Source: Flavobacterium hydrophilum (GTDB taxonomy: Bacteria; Bacteroidota; Bacteroidia; Flavobacteriales; Flavobacteriaceae). Taken from it: a stretch of 64,000 bases of DNA. This document shows positions 39,422 to 48,105 of the stretch, piece after piece (the first letter of the stretch is position 1; the number at the start of each line of letters is the position of its first letter). The position numbers were made by a program, and so were the translations under genes. The notes beneath the pieces were generated by a model. That model was not told the DNA's origin. It saw nothing but the letters and a program-made list of their open reading frames with translations, and ran no database searches. Location: assembly GCF_003202405.1 (NCBI RefSeq), contig NZ_QJHL01000001.1:1488001-1552000 (forward strand), read 5' to 3'.

Positions 39422-40747
39422 ATGATAACTTTAGGAAATAAAGAATACTACAAAGGTATTGGGCAAATTAAATTTGAAGGAAAAGAATCTGATAATCCGT
39501 TAGCATTTAAATATTATAATCCGGATCAGGTTGTTGCAGGAAAAACAATGCGTGAACACTTTAGATTTGCGATTGCATACTGGCATACTTTCTGCGGACA
39601 AGGAAGTGATCCGTTTGGACCAGGAACACAAAATTTTGCATGGGATCAGTCTTCAGACCCATATCAGGCTGCAAAAGATAAAGCAGATGCTGCTTTTGAA
39701 TTTATCAGCAAAATGGGATTTGATTATTTCTGTTTCCACGATTACGATTTGATTGCTGAAGGAGCAACTTTTGCTGAATCAGAAAAACGTTTAGCATTCA
39801 TTACTGAATATTTGAAAGAGAAAAAAGCAGCATCAGGTATTAAATTACTTTGGGGAACTTCAAACTGTTTCTCAAATCCAAGATTCATGAACGGAGCAGC
39901 TACAAATCCTGATTTTAATGTTGTAGCAAGAGCCGGAGGACAAGTAAAATTAGCTTTGGATGCCACTATCGCATTAGACGGAGAAAACTATGTATTCTGG
40001 GGAGGTAGAGAAGGTTATATGTCTTTACTAAACACAGATATGGGTAGAGAACTAGACCACATGGCACAATTCTTAACAATGTCAAGAGATTATGCAAGAG
40101 CACAAGGATTCAAAGGAACTTTCTTTATCGAGCCAAAACCAATGGAGCCATCTAAACACCAATACGATTTTGACTCTGCAACCGCAATCGGTTTCTTAAA
40201 AGAATACGGTTTAGATAAAGATTTCAAAATCAATATTGAGGTTAATCACGCAACATTGGCGCAACACACTTTTCAACACGAAATTGAAGTGGCAGCAAAA
40301 GCGGGAATGTTAGGAAGTATTGATGCTAACAGAGGTGATTATCAAAACGGTTGGGATACGGATCAGTTTCCAAATAATATTCAGGAGACAACAGAAGCAA
40401 TGTTAGTATTCTTAAAAGCAGGTGGATTACAAGGTGGTGGAGTTAATTTTGATGCAAAAATCAGAAGAAACTCTACAGATTTAGAAGATGTTTTCTTAGC
40501 TCACATTGGCGGTGCTGATACTTTTGCAAGAGCATTACTTACTGCAGATAAAATCATTACTTCTTCTCCTTATGAAAAATTAAGAAAAGAAAGATACAGT
40601 TCATTCGATTCAGGAAAAGGTAAAGATTTCGCTGATGGAAAATTAAGCCTTAAAGACCTGTATACTATCGCAAGTGAAAATGGAGAATTAAATCTTCAAA
40701 GCGGTAAACAGGAATTATTTGAAAATATCATCAATCAGTATATTTAA
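39422..40747 (+). CDS. xylA: Xylose isomerase
   Basis: A 441-residue class II xylose isomerase, starting ATG GGx-free with [17 protein letters not shown]. It carries the catalytic FHDYD motif (~106-110), the metal ligands in [16 protein letters not shown], the [13 protein letters not shown] segment and the DANRGD motif. It converts D-xylose to D-xylulose in the cytoplasm. Its codon use is somewhat smoother than that of its neighbours, which would fit high expression. A group of hairpins follows, starting with a perfect palindrome 20 bp after the stop. Confidence 0.97.
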   Translation: MITLGNKEYYKGIGQIKFEGKESDNPLAFKYYNPDQVVAGKTMREHFRFAIAYWHTFCGQGSDPFGPGTQNFAWDQSSDPYQAAKDKADAAFEFISKMGFDYFCFHDYDLIAEGATFAESEKRLAFITEYLKEKKAASGIKLLWGTSNCFSNPRFMNGAATNPDFNVVARAGGQVKLALDATIALDGENYVFWGGREGYMSLLNTDMGRELDHMAQFLTMSRDYARAQGFKGTFFIEPKPMEPSKHQYDFDSATAIGFLKEYGLDKDFKINIEVNHATLAQHTFQHEIEVAAKAGMLGSIDANRGDYQNGWDTDQFPNNIQETTEAMLVFLKAGGLQGGGVNFDAKIRRNSTDLEDVFLAHIGGADTFARALLTADKIITSSPYEKLRKERYSSFDSGKGKDFADGKLSLKDLYTIASENGELNLQSGKQELFENIINQYI

Positions 40748-40767
40748 TCGACTGAAAGAAAAATAAT

Positions 40768-40789
40768 TTTCGGTTTTATAAAACCGAAA
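40768..40789 (+). terminator. Palindromic hairpin after xylA
   Basis: Perfect self-complementary 22-bp sequence (TTTCGGTTTTA and its mirror), the first of four hairpins in the 324-bp spacer 40748-41071. A T-rich stretch follows after ~8 bases, so it may terminate the xyl operon. Confidence 0.65.
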
Positions 40790-40813
40790 TCATGATTGTT
40801 TTGTAGTTTTTTA

Positions 40814-40851
40814 TCTCTGGCAAATATTTAGGTTAGTGTATTTGCCAGAGA
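40814..40851 (+). other. Second hairpin between xylA and transaldolase
   Basis: Perfect 13-bp arms TCTCTGGCAAATA and TATTTGCCAGAGA around a 12-base loop. No T-run follows, so an mRNA stabiliser or processing signal is as likely as a terminator. Confidence 0.55.
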
Positions 40852-40878
40852 AAATTCGGTGAATTATTTTAGTAATTT

Positions 40879-40909
40879 TAGCCGTTGAATGTTGAAGATT
40901 CAACGGCTA
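40879..40909 (+). other. Third hairpin between xylA and transaldolase
   Basis: Perfect 12-bp arms TAGCCGTTGAAT and ATTCAACGGCTA around a 7-base loop. It is GC-richer than the surrounding sequence and has no T-run. Confidence 0.55.
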
Positions 40910-40953
40910 TATCATTATTTTCTTCAAAAAAAACAGTCTCTCGGCTGTTTGCA

Positions 40954-40972
40954 TGGTGAATTCTCTTCACCA
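40954..40972 (+). other. Fourth, short hairpin before transaldolase
   Basis: Arms TGGTGAA and TTCACCA around a 5-base loop, ~100 bp before the transaldolase start. A small AACAG/CTGTT pair lies just upstream. Confidence 0.4.
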
Positions 40973-41071
40973 ATTTTCATTTTTAATTACACATATTTAT
41001 TACTCGTTTCTAATTCATTTTTTGAATAGGAATTACATTATTATTAATCAAAAAAAATAAACCACAAACGA

Positions 41072-41728
41072 ATGAAATTTTTTATAGATACAGCAAATTT
41101 AGAAGATATTAGAGAAGCCCAGGCGATGGGTGTTTTAGATGGAGTTACTACAAATCCGTCATTGATGGCAAAAGAAGGTATTGCAGGCAAAGAAAATATT
41201 TTGAAGCACTATCTTGATATTTGCAATATTGTAGATGGTGATGTTTCTGCCGAAGTTATTTCAACAGATTATGAAGGTATGGTGAGAGAAGGAGAAGAGC
41301 TGGCAGCTTTGCACAAACAAATTGTAGTCAAACTGCCTATGATTGGGGATGGTGTAAAAGCCTGTAAATATTTTTCATCAAAAGGGATCAGAACGAATGT
41401 AACTTTGGTGTTCTCGGCAGGTCAGGCATTATTAGCAGCCAAGGCCGGAGCTACGTATGTTTCACCTTTTCTAGGAAGACTGGATGATGTTTCTACAGAC
41501 GGGATGCATTTGATTGAAGAAATCAGAGCCATTTATGATAATTATAATTATGAAACGCAAATACTTTCAGCTTCTATCAGACATACGATGCACATCGTAA
41601 ATTGTGCCAAAATTGGATCAGATGTTATGACCGGACCTTTATCTGCAATTAAAGGTTTATTAAAACATCCATTAACTGATATTGGATTGAAACAATTTGT
41701 TGAAGATGCAAAAAAAATGAATCTTTAA
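41072..41728 (+). CDS. tal: Transaldolase (fructose-6-phosphate aldolase-like subfamily)
   Basis: A 218-residue TIM-barrel enzyme of the short transaldolase/TalC type. It begins [13 protein letters not shown], and IVVKLPMI supplies the Schiff-base Lys ~87. The [11 protein letters not shown] and [26 protein letters not shown] segments are family hallmarks. It exchanges three-carbon units in the non-oxidative pentose phosphate pathway, taking xylulose-5-phosphate products on to glycolysis. It is downstream of xylA but separated by a hairpin-rich spacer. Confidence 0.94.
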   Translation: MKFFIDTANLEDIREAQAMGVLDGVTTNPSLMAKEGIAGKENILKHYLDICNIVDGDVSAEVISTDYEGMVREGEELAALHKQIVVKLPMIGDGVKACKYFSSKGIRTNVTLVFSAGQALLAAKAGATYVSPFLGRLDDVSTDGMHLIEEIRAIYDNYNYETQILSASIRHTMHIVNCAKIGSDVMTGPLSAIKGLLKHPLTDIGLKQFVEDAKKMNL

Positions 41729-41887
41729 AGTAAAATTTATTAAATATAGGTCCTTAAATCATTTTGAAGTAGTTTATATGGTATTATTTTACGAGCCAGC
41801 TTCAAATGTTGACTGAATATTAGTTTTGAAGGTAAAAACCTAAAATAAGACTCCAGACAAACTATAGTCTTTAGAATTTATTATAAT

Positions 41888-41944
41888 GAATCCGTATTAA
41901 CATCTCAATTCCATATGAGGTTTTGATATGGATTCGTTTTTTTT
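41888..41944 (+). terminator. Terminator after transaldolase
   Basis: Arms GAATCCGTAT and ATATGGATTC (41888 and 41926-41935, one G-T pair) close a larger loop and are followed by eight T (41937-41944). Confidence 0.75.
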
Positions 41945-41998
41945 AAATTCCCTTTCACACGAATTTGAAAATTGATTTTTAATATTAAAAAATACATT

Positions 41999-43627
41999 AT
42001 GTTTAATTTTAAAAAAAATAGATTTGTTTTATTGGCTTCATTAATAATTCAGTTTGGATTTGCTCAGGAAAAGATTCCCCATCTTCATAAAAAAGGGAAT
42101 AAAACCCAGTTAATTGTCAACGGTAAACCGTTTATTATTCGGGGAGGAGAATTAGGGAATTCTTCTGCAACAAGTATAGAAAGTATGGAGCCAATCTGGT
42201 CAAAACTGACTGAAATGAACCTGAATACTGTTTTGACTCCTGTTTATTGGGAACTCATAGAACCTCACGAAGGCAAATTTGATTTTTCTTTGGTAGACGA
42301 CCTGGTTCTTAAAGCCAGAAAAGAAAATTTAAAATTGGTATTTCTTTGGTTTGGATCCTGGAAAAACAGTATGTCAAGCCATGCTCCGGACTGGGTGAAA
42401 TTGAATCAGAAAAAATATCCTAGGGTTAAAGATGACAAAAATAAAAGCCATGAGATTTTGACTCCTTTCAGCGAGAATAATTTAGAAGCCGATTTAAAAG
42501 CTTTCCAAAAATTAATGGGCCATATTAAAGATTTTGACCAGAAGGAACAAACGGTCATTATGGTTCAGGTTGAAAATGAAATTGGAATGTTACCAACAGC
42601 AAGAGATTATTCTTTAACGGCAAATGAAGCTTTTAATAAGCAGGTTCCTGATGAACTATTAAGATATCTGCAAGCAAACAAAGAAAAACTGGTGCCAGAG
42701 TTTTTTGAGGTTTGGAAAAAAAATGGTTTTAAAACCTCTGGAAACTGGGAACAGATTTTTGGAAAAGGATTGCAAACAGATGAGATTTTCATGGCGTGGT
42801 TTTTTGCAAAATTCACTAATCGAATAGCTAAAGCCGGAAAAGATACTTACGAAATTCCATTATTTGTAAATGCAGCCTTAAACGCCCCTGAAAAAAAACC
42901 GGGAGAATATCCTAGTGCCGGTCCGTTACCACATTTAATGGATGTTTGGAAAGCCGCAGGAACTTCAATCGATCTACTTTCTCCGGATTTCTATAATCCT
43001 TTGTTTAAACACTGGAATGATTTATTTACGCGTCAGGGTGATCCGTTGTTTATTCCGGAACATAAGTTTGATGCTACCGCACCATTCAAAGGTTTATATG
43101 CAATTGGACATTATGAGGCAATAGGTTTTTCACCTTTCTCAATTGAATCTGTTGCCGATGCTAAAAAAGAACCTTTAGGAAAAATATATGATTTGATCAG
43201 ACAACTAACTCCTACAATTGAAGCTAACAAAGGAAGCGGGAAAATTGAAGGGGTTTTATTAGACAAGGAAAATAAATCGCAAATAATTCAATTAGGTAAT
43301 TACGAATTTACTTTTAAACATGACTATACTTTAAATTGGTCAGATGGCGCCAAGGATGAAATTTGGCCAATGACAAGCGCTATAATTATTGAAATAGGTG
43401 CTGATGAGTTTTATATTGCCGGATCAGGAATTGTAGTGACTTTTAAACCTTTAAAAAACAAATCTCTTAATGCCGGAATATTAAAAACAGATCAGGGCAG
43501 ATTCGAAAATGATGTTTGGAAAACTGTTCGGCATTTTAACGGAGACCAAACACATCAGGGGAGACATGTTCGAATTGCCGTAGGAGATTATGAAATTCAG
43601 AAACTTAAGTTATATACTTATGAATAA
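41999..43627 (+). CDS. Secreted GH35-like beta-galactosidase with DUF5597-type C-terminus
   Basis: A 542-residue protein from the Met at 41999. An open frame runs back to 41972, but the MFNFKK start opens directly into a signal peptide (cleavage near Gly-Phe-Ala-Gln, ~23). The TIM barrel shows GGELGNSS, VYWELIEPHEGKFDF, the acid/base motif VENEIG (Glu ~194) and the nucleophile motif FIPEH (Glu ~354). The C-terminal ~130 residues form a beta domain of DUF5597 type. Family members hydrolyse terminal beta-galactosides or related sugars on plant polysaccharides, such as xyloglucan side chains. It ends the carbohydrate region; the peptide locus begins 143 bp later. Confidence 0.85.
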   Translation: MFNFKKNRFVLLASLIIQFGFAQEKIPHLHKKGNKTQLIVNGKPFIIRGGELGNSSATSIESMEPIWSKLTEMNLNTVLTPVYWELIEPHEGKFDFSLVDDLVLKARKENLKLVFLWFGSWKNSMSSHAPDWVKLNQKKYPRVKDDKNKSHEILTPFSENNLEADLKAFQKLMGHIKDFDQKEQTVIMVQVENEIGMLPTARDYSLTANEAFNKQVPDELLRYLQANKEKLVPEFFEVWKKNGFKTSGNWEQIFGKGLQTDEIFMAWFFAKFTNRIAKAGKDTYEIPLFVNAALNAPEKKPGEYPSAGPLPHLMDVWKAAGTSIDLLSPDFYNPLFKHWNDLFTRQGDPLFIPEHKFDATAPFKGLYAIGHYEAIGFSPFSIESVADAKKEPLGKIYDLIRQLTPTIEANKGSGKIEGVLLDKENKSQIIQLGNYEFTFKHDYTLNWSDGAKDEIWPMTSAIIIEIGADEFYIAGSGIVVTFKPLKNKSLNAGILKTDQGRFENDVWKTVRHFNGDQTHQGRHVRIAVGDYEIQKLKLYTYE

Positions 43628-43770
43628 TATAGTCCTGAATCAACATAAGACTTTAACAACTTTATGCTGAAATCCAAAAACAGATTTTTTGTAATTGATT
43701 AATCTTTAATTATTTAACTTTTGTTCAATTATGTAAAGGTGCTTTTTTAATTATTTTCGTAAGAAAATAT

Positions 43771-44517
43771 ATGAAAAACAGATATGATCGAAACAGACTT
43801 TATATAATCGAAGAGGAACAGAAATTAATAAAAAACACTTCTATATTATTAGCAGGAGCCGGTATTGGCAGTGTCATTGCAGAATGTTTATTGAGGTTAG
43901 GCTTTGAAACCTTAACTATAATTGATGGTGATATTGTAGAACTCTCCAATTTAAACAGACAAAATTATATTGAAAAAGATATATCGATATCTAAAGTAGA
44001 GGCTCTTAAAGAAAGACTACTTTTAATCAATAGTGAAGCAAAAATTACGATTCATAATTGCTTTTTAACACCCGATAATGTTGATCAGTATATTGATGGC
44101 CATAAAATTGCTATTAATGCACTGGATTTCACTTCTAAAGTTCCGTTGCTTTTTGATTCCCTATGCCAAAAGAAGAACATACCAGTTCTGCATCCCTATA
44201 ATTTAGGATGGGGAGCACTGGTATTGGTAATTTCAAAAGATCAGGGACTGCATATTTTAGAAAAACCAAATGAACCATTTAACGAAGTCAATGTAGTCGA
44301 CTACGTTTCAAATTACATGAGATACTCAGAAAATCCGCAGGAATGGCTTGAAGAGATAATAGATAAATATAAAAAAGAAAACAAAAAACTCTCTCCGCCC
44401 CAGTTATCAATTGCATCGTGGCAGGCAGCAGCAGTTTGTGCTACAATTGCTTTTGACATTGCTACTAATAAATCAATAAAAATTTTTCCGGAATTTTATT
44501 TTACGACCATCAGATAG
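43771..44517 (+). CDS. ThiF/MoeB/HesA-type E1-like adenylating enzyme of the RiPP locus
   Basis: A 248-residue single Rossmann domain. The nucleotide loop is AGAGIGS (29-33), followed by DGD (52-54), the NLNRQ motif (Asn 60, Arg 63) and NALD (Asp ~119). These are the ATP-binding residues of E1-like enzymes. The paired CxxC zinc motifs of MoeB/ThiF are absent, and no ubiquitin-like partner gene is nearby. E1-like proteins act in several RiPP pathways (MccB in microcin C, partner proteins in azole formation), where they adenylate or bind the peptide. It heads the NHLP locus and ends 272 bp before the first precursor gene. Its exact chemistry is unknown. Confidence 0.8.
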   Translation: MKNRYDRNRLYIIEEEQKLIKNTSILLAGAGIGSVIAECLLRLGFETLTIIDGDIVELSNLNRQNYIEKDISISKVEALKERLLLINSEAKITIHNCFLTPDNVDQYIDGHKIAINALDFTSKVPLLFDSLCQKKNIPVLHPYNLGWGALVLVISKDQGLHILEKPNEPFNEVNVVDYVSNYMRYSENPQEWLEEIIDKYKKENKKLSPPQLSIASWQAAAVCATIAFDIATNKSIKIFPEFYFTTIR

Positions 44518-44581
44518 TGACATTAAAATTAAAAAAACCTCTATTTTCAATACTTTAGAATATATTTTTCTTCCTAATTAA

Positions 44582-44620
44582 AGACTGTGCCGGATTTTGT
44601 TCTGCACAGTTTTTTTATTT
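44582..44620 (+). terminator. Terminator between the E1-like gene and precursor 1
   Basis: Stem ACTGTGC (44584-44590) pairs with GCACAGT (44604-44610), followed by eight T. It separates transcription of the E1-like gene from that of the precursor. Confidence 0.82.
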
Positions 44621-44700
44621 AGAAATAAATCCGGCAATAGTATATAAAAAAAATAATTACAAAAGACTACCAAAAAAGGTAATAAATAAGTTATTTGGAC

Positions 44701-44751
44701 TTTTGTCAGTCTATTTGGCAATTCTATATTATTTAATGCTAATAATTTTAC
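44701..44751 (+). promoter_or_regulatory. Shared promoter-like element, copy 1 (before precursor 1)
   Basis: TGTCAGTCTATTTGGCA (within 44704-44720) is followed after exactly 24 bases by ATTTTAC (44745-44751). The same two blocks with the same spacing occur at 47220-47270 before precursor 2. TAATTTTA in the second block resembles the Bacteroidetes -7 motif TAnnTTTG, so the first block may be an activator site or unusual -33 region. Confidence 0.6.
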
Positions 44752-44789
44752 AAGAGTAAAAAACAAGTTTAATCTAAAATATAGAAAAA

Positions 44790-45098
44790 ATGGAATTAAT
44801 TAATGATCAGAAAATTTTGGAATCCATTGTCAAAAAAGCATGGGAAGATTCCGTTTTTAAAAGCAATTTATTAGCGAGTCCGGTTGCAACATTAGAAAGT
44901 TTTTTAGGAAAACCAATCCATCTGCCTGATGGAAAAACCATTACTGTCGTAGATCAGTCAAACGCAGCTGTAATCTTTATTAATATTCCCGCTGACCCAA
45001 ATGTATATTTTGAAGACGTGGAATTATCCGAAGAGCAATTAGATATAATTTCTGGTGGAGGCGGAGACGGACAAACGCCTCCAATTATTGTTAAATAG
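44790..45098 (+). CDS. NHLP-leader RiPP precursor peptide 1
   Basis: A 102-residue precursor. The leader (~1-90) has the nitrile-hydratase-alpha-like pattern: VKKAWEDSVFKSNLL, SPVATLESFLG, VDQSNAAVIFINIP and ELSEEQLDIISGG. It ends in a run of four glycines (89-92). The core is short (about 10-12 residues), with one Thr, a Pro-Pro pair, no Ser or Cys, and a C-terminal Lys. NHLP leaders guide modifying enzymes and are cut by the C39 peptidase of NHLM transporters. It stands alone between a terminator and a hairpin, with its own promoter-like element. Confidence 0.9.
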   Translation: MELINDQKILESIVKKAWEDSVFKSNLLASPVATLESFLGKPIHLPDGKTITVVDQSNAAVIFINIPADPNVYFEDVELSEEQLDIISGGGGDGQTPPIIVK

Positions 45099-45157
45099 TT
45101 ATTTATACAGAAGAAATTAAAAGGAATTCTATTTAGAATTTTAATTATGGGATAAAG

Positions 45158-45190
45158 ACGTATATGCTCATTTTGAGTATATACGTTTTG
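45158..45190 (+). terminator. Terminator after precursor 1
   Basis: Arms ACGTATATGCTC (45158-45169) and GAGTATATACGT (45175-45186) pair with one G-T, loop of five, followed by four T. It lies 60 bp after precursor 1 and 21 bp before the cyclase gene. Confidence 0.72.
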
Positions 45191-45210
45191 AATTTAAATT
45201 AAGATCATCA

Positions 45211-47202
45211 ATGAAAATTTTACACACCTATCTGTTTTTTCTTTTTCTGATGTTTGGAACAAGTATGAAATTATGTGCGCAAACAAATGTGCCACATAAA
45301 CAAATTATACATCATACCCCTGAAAACAAAAAAATAGCTGACAGTTTGTTGCGTATTGGAGAAAAGCATCAGGATGCCGGAAAATTTTCAGAAGCAATGA
45401 TCTTGTTCGAAAAAAGCCTGAAAATATACCAAAAATTAGGTGATCAAAAGGGAACTGGCGACAGCTTTAATAAAATTGCAACCACACATTATTATCAGGG
45501 AGATTATTTAAAAGCGCTTTCTTACTACACAAAATGCAAAGAAACCTATGAAAAAATTAATTTCAAAAAAGGAATTTCTTCTGCATTAAATAATATGGGT
45601 GCCGTTTATTATTATTTAGGAAATTATCCAAAAGCGCTGGAATATTATAATCATGCCATTAAAATTCAAAAAAAAATAGGAGATAAAAAAATAATCGCTG
45701 CAACTACCCAAAACATTGGCGGAATCTATATTGATATTAAAGATTATGCCAATGCAATGATTTACTCCCAAAAAGCCAACGCAATTTACAAAGAGTTAAA
45801 AGATTCAACAGGAATCTCTCATAACTTAAATGGTGCTGGAAAAATTTATATGATGCAAAAGCAGTATTCTAAGGCTTCCGATTATTTTAATCAGGCTTTA
45901 GCAATTGCTGAAAAAATTAATGATGAACAAAAAAAGATAGAAGTCCTTTATAATTTAGGGGAACTATTTCATATTCAGGGTAATCTTACCAAGTCTTTAT
46001 CTTACTATAATGACTGTTTAAAATCATCACAAAAAATTAATAGTTTACAATATATTGGTACTTCACAAGTAGCTATCGGAACTATATTAAATGAATTAGG
46101 AGAAAATCATAAAGCCATTGTGAAATGTAAAACAGGACTTGAAATTGCAGAAAACTTAGGAGCCATATCTGTAAAAAAAGAAGCCTGCAAATGTCTTTAT
46201 GAAGCTTATAAATCTTCTGGAAATGCTAAATCGGCTCTTAATTTTTATGAAAAGTCTAATGCTTATGACGATAGTTTGCAGTCAGAAGAAACATCCAATA
46301 AGATATTAAATATGGAGTTTCAAAAGGAACTGTTAATGGACAGTATTGCATATGTTACCAAAGAGCATACTATTGAACTCAGACATAAAGAAGAAGTTGA
46401 GAAGAAAGAGGAACAAAGAAATTTAATTATTATTTCTTTAGGCTTTATAGTATTGATAGCTATTGCTTTGTGGAATAGACTAAACTATGTCCGAAAATCC
46501 AGGGAAGCTTTAAAAATAGAAAAAGATCGCTCAGAAAAGTTATTACTAAATATTCTTCCGGAAGAAATAGCCGAAGAATTAAAAGAAAAAGGCTTTGTGA
46601 ATGCCCGGGATTTTAATTTGGTTTCTATTCTTTTTACTGATTTTAAATCCTTTACACAAACTGCCGAAAAAATGTCACCACAAGATCTTGTTGAAGAAAT
46701 TAATGTTTGTTTCAAGGCATTTGATTTAATTTCAGACAAATTCAATATCGAAAAAATTAAAACTATAGGCGACTCTTACATGGCTGCTGGCGGAATACCT
46801 AATCCAAATAAAGATTCACTAAAAAACATTGTACTGGCAGGATTAGAAATGCAGGAGTTTATGACAGAGAGGAAAAATCAAAACTCAAATATAAATAAGC
46901 CAGCTTTTGAAATGCGCCTGGGAATACATGCCGGACCAATTGTAGCCGGAATTGTTGGGGTGAAAAAGTTTCAATATGATGTCTGGGGTGATACTGTAAA
47001 TACTGCAAGCAGGGTAGAAAGCAATGGAATGGCAGGTAAAGTAAACATAAGTGAATCTCTTTATAATCTTATTAAAGATGAAAAGTGTTTCCTGTTTGAA
47101 TACAGAGGTAATATTTATGCCAAAGGAAAAGGTGAAATCAAAATGTATTTCGTAGAGAAAAATATCTTTTTTGCCGATAAAAAGACTTTATTTATCGATT
47201 AA
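45211..47202 (+). CDS. Membrane TPR-adenylyl cyclase (class III)
   Basis: A 663-residue protein: signal peptide (~1-24), about seven TPR repeats (~40-345), a charged coiled region, one membrane helix (~402-420) and a C-terminal class III cyclase (~465-650). Metal-binding aspartates are at ~477 (FTDFKSF) and ~521 (IGDSYMA). The purine-selecting pair is Lys ~517 (IKTIGD) and Asp ~590 (YDVWGD), the adenylyl type, and Asn ~597 with Arg ~601 supply the transition-state residues. It should make cAMP in the cytoplasm in response to something bound by the periplasmic TPRs. It lies between two precursor genes, and a stand-alone cAMP-type binding protein is encoded at 55460. Confidence 0.92.
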   Translation: MKILHTYLFFLFLMFGTSMKLCAQTNVPHKQIIHHTPENKKIADSLLRIGEKHQDAGKFSEAMILFEKSLKIYQKLGDQKGTGDSFNKIATTHYYQGDYLKALSYYTKCKETYEKINFKKGISSALNNMGAVYYYLGNYPKALEYYNHAIKIQKKIGDKKIIAATTQNIGGIYIDIKDYANAMIYSQKANAIYKELKDSTGISHNLNGAGKIYMMQKQYSKASDYFNQALAIAEKINDEQKKIEVLYNLGELFHIQGNLTKSLSYYNDCLKSSQKINSLQYIGTSQVAIGTILNELGENHKAIVKCKTGLEIAENLGAISVKKEACKCLYEAYKSSGNAKSALNFYEKSNAYDDSLQSEETSNKILNMEFQKELLMDSIAYVTKEHTIELRHKEEVEKKEEQRNLIIISLGFIVLIAIALWNRLNYVRKSREALKIEKDRSEKLLLNILPEEIAEELKEKGFVNARDFNLVSILFTDFKSFTQTAEKMSPQDLVEEINVCFKAFDLISDKFNIEKIKTIGDSYMAAGGIPNPNKDSLKNIVLAGLEMQEFMTERKNQNSNINKPAFEMRLGIHAGPIVAGIVGVKKFQYDVWGDTVNTASRVESNGMAGKVNISESLYNLIKDEKCFLFEYRGNIYAKGKGEIKMYFVEKNIFFADKKTLFID

Positions 47203-47219
47203 ATACATGATTAAGTGTT

Positions 47220-47270
47220 TTTTGTCAGTTTATTTGGCATTTTTATAATGTAATGGAATTCTAATTTTAC
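47220..47270 (+). promoter_or_regulatory. Shared promoter-like element, copy 2 (before precursor 2)
   Basis: TGTCAGTTTATTTGGCA (47223-47239), 24 bases, then ATTTTAC (47264-47270). It matches copy 1 in sequence (one difference in the first block) and in exact spacing, 23 bp before the precursor start. Confidence 0.6.
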
Positions 47271-47292
47271 ATTGTAGAAAAGGAAATAAATC

Positions 47293-47625
47293 ATGGAACA
47301 GAAAAAAGAAGAAGAGGTTTTAAGATTAATAATATCCAAAGCTTGGGAGGATATTAATTTTAGAAAAAGCCTGGTTTCAGATCCAATAAAAGCAATTGAA
47401 GATTTGACAGGCGCAAAAATTGTTTTACCTGAAGGAAAGACACTCGTAATTAACGACCAGACTGATAAAACTAAAGTTTACGTGAATATTCCAAGTGAAC
47501 CCAATATTGAAGATATTGAACTTTCAGAAAGTGAATTAGAGATAATTGCCGGAGGAGGCCAAACAGTATGGCCAGACTTGATTAACTCTTTATTTCCCGC
47601 CTTAAAAAATTACATCATAGTATAA
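47293..47625 (+). CDS. NHLP-leader RiPP precursor peptide 2
   Basis: A 110-residue precursor with the locus-typical leader (SKAWEDINFRKSL, DPIKAIEDLTG, NDQTDKTKVYVNIP, ELSESELEIIAGG). The double glycine is at 87-88. The 22-residue core begins GQTVWPDLI and ends NYIIV. It has one Thr, one Ser and no Cys, so a lanthionine cannot form within it; dehydration or another change is possible. Hydrophobic and aromatic residues dominate. It has its own promoter-like element. Confidence 0.9.
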   Translation: MEQKKEEEVLRLIISKAWEDINFRKSLVSDPIKAIEDLTGAKIVLPEGKTLVINDQTDKTKVYVNIPSEPNIEDIELSESELEIIAGGGQTVWPDLINSLFPALKNYIIV

Positions 47626-47725
47626 TCTCTGAAGGGCTTTAAGTCAAATTTTAAAGATTTAGTTTCTTAAATCAACCCTTCATTTACCCATATTTTACGA
47701 ATAATCACTTTAAAAAATTATTATC

Positions 47726-48079
47726 ATGGAATTTACAAAAGAACAAAAGCTGTACGCAGAAATTGTACAAAAAGCATGGGAAGATGCTGAATTTAAAAAA
47801 GAATTAGTAGCAAATCCTGTAGCTGCCATTGAAAAATTTACAGGAAAAAAACTGAATTTGCCAGCTGGTAAAACGTTTGTTGTAAGAGATCAGACAGATG
47901 AGTCTGCTGTTTATATCAACATTCCTGCTGCTCCTAAAAAATCGGTTGATGCAGAATTAAATGATGCACAATTAGAAGCTGTAGCCGGAGGTATTATAGG
48001 ACCTGGAGGCTGTATACTTTTACCTCCTGGACCTTGGAATCCAACTCCTACTTTTCCTAAAGATATAGTTCTTTACTAA
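47726..48079 (+). CDS. NHLP-leader RiPP precursor peptide 3
   Basis: A 117-residue precursor, first of a tandem block of four. The leader (VQKAWEDAEFKKELVANP, RDQTDESAVYINIP, LNDAQLEAVAGG) is nearly identical to that of precursor 4. The double glycine is at 88-89. The 28-residue core is rich in Pro and Gly (GPGGCILLPPGPWNPTP), has one Cys and two Thr, and ends DIVLY. An ATTTTAC motif 27 bp before the start may be part of a promoter. Confidence 0.9.
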   Translation: MEFTKEQKLYAEIVQKAWEDAEFKKELVANPVAAIEKFTGKKLNLPAGKTFVVRDQTDESAVYINIPAAPKKSVDAELNDAQLEAVAGGIIGPGGCILLPPGPWNPTPTFPKDIVLY

Positions 48080-48105
48080 AATATTAACCCAAAACCTTTT
48101 AAATC

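Noticed and set aside
44701..44751. Sigma-54 promoter before precursor 1
   Set aside because: TTTGGCA looks like the -24 half, but no GC follows at the required distance in either copy of the element.
45240..46260. TPR repeat region read as a tandem DNA repeat
   Set aside because: The periodicity is at protein level (34-residue TPR units) with little base identity between units.
47631..47681. GAAGGG/CCCTTC hairpin as terminator after precursor 2
   Set aside because: Arms are only six bases with a ~39-base loop and there is no T-run, so support is too weak.
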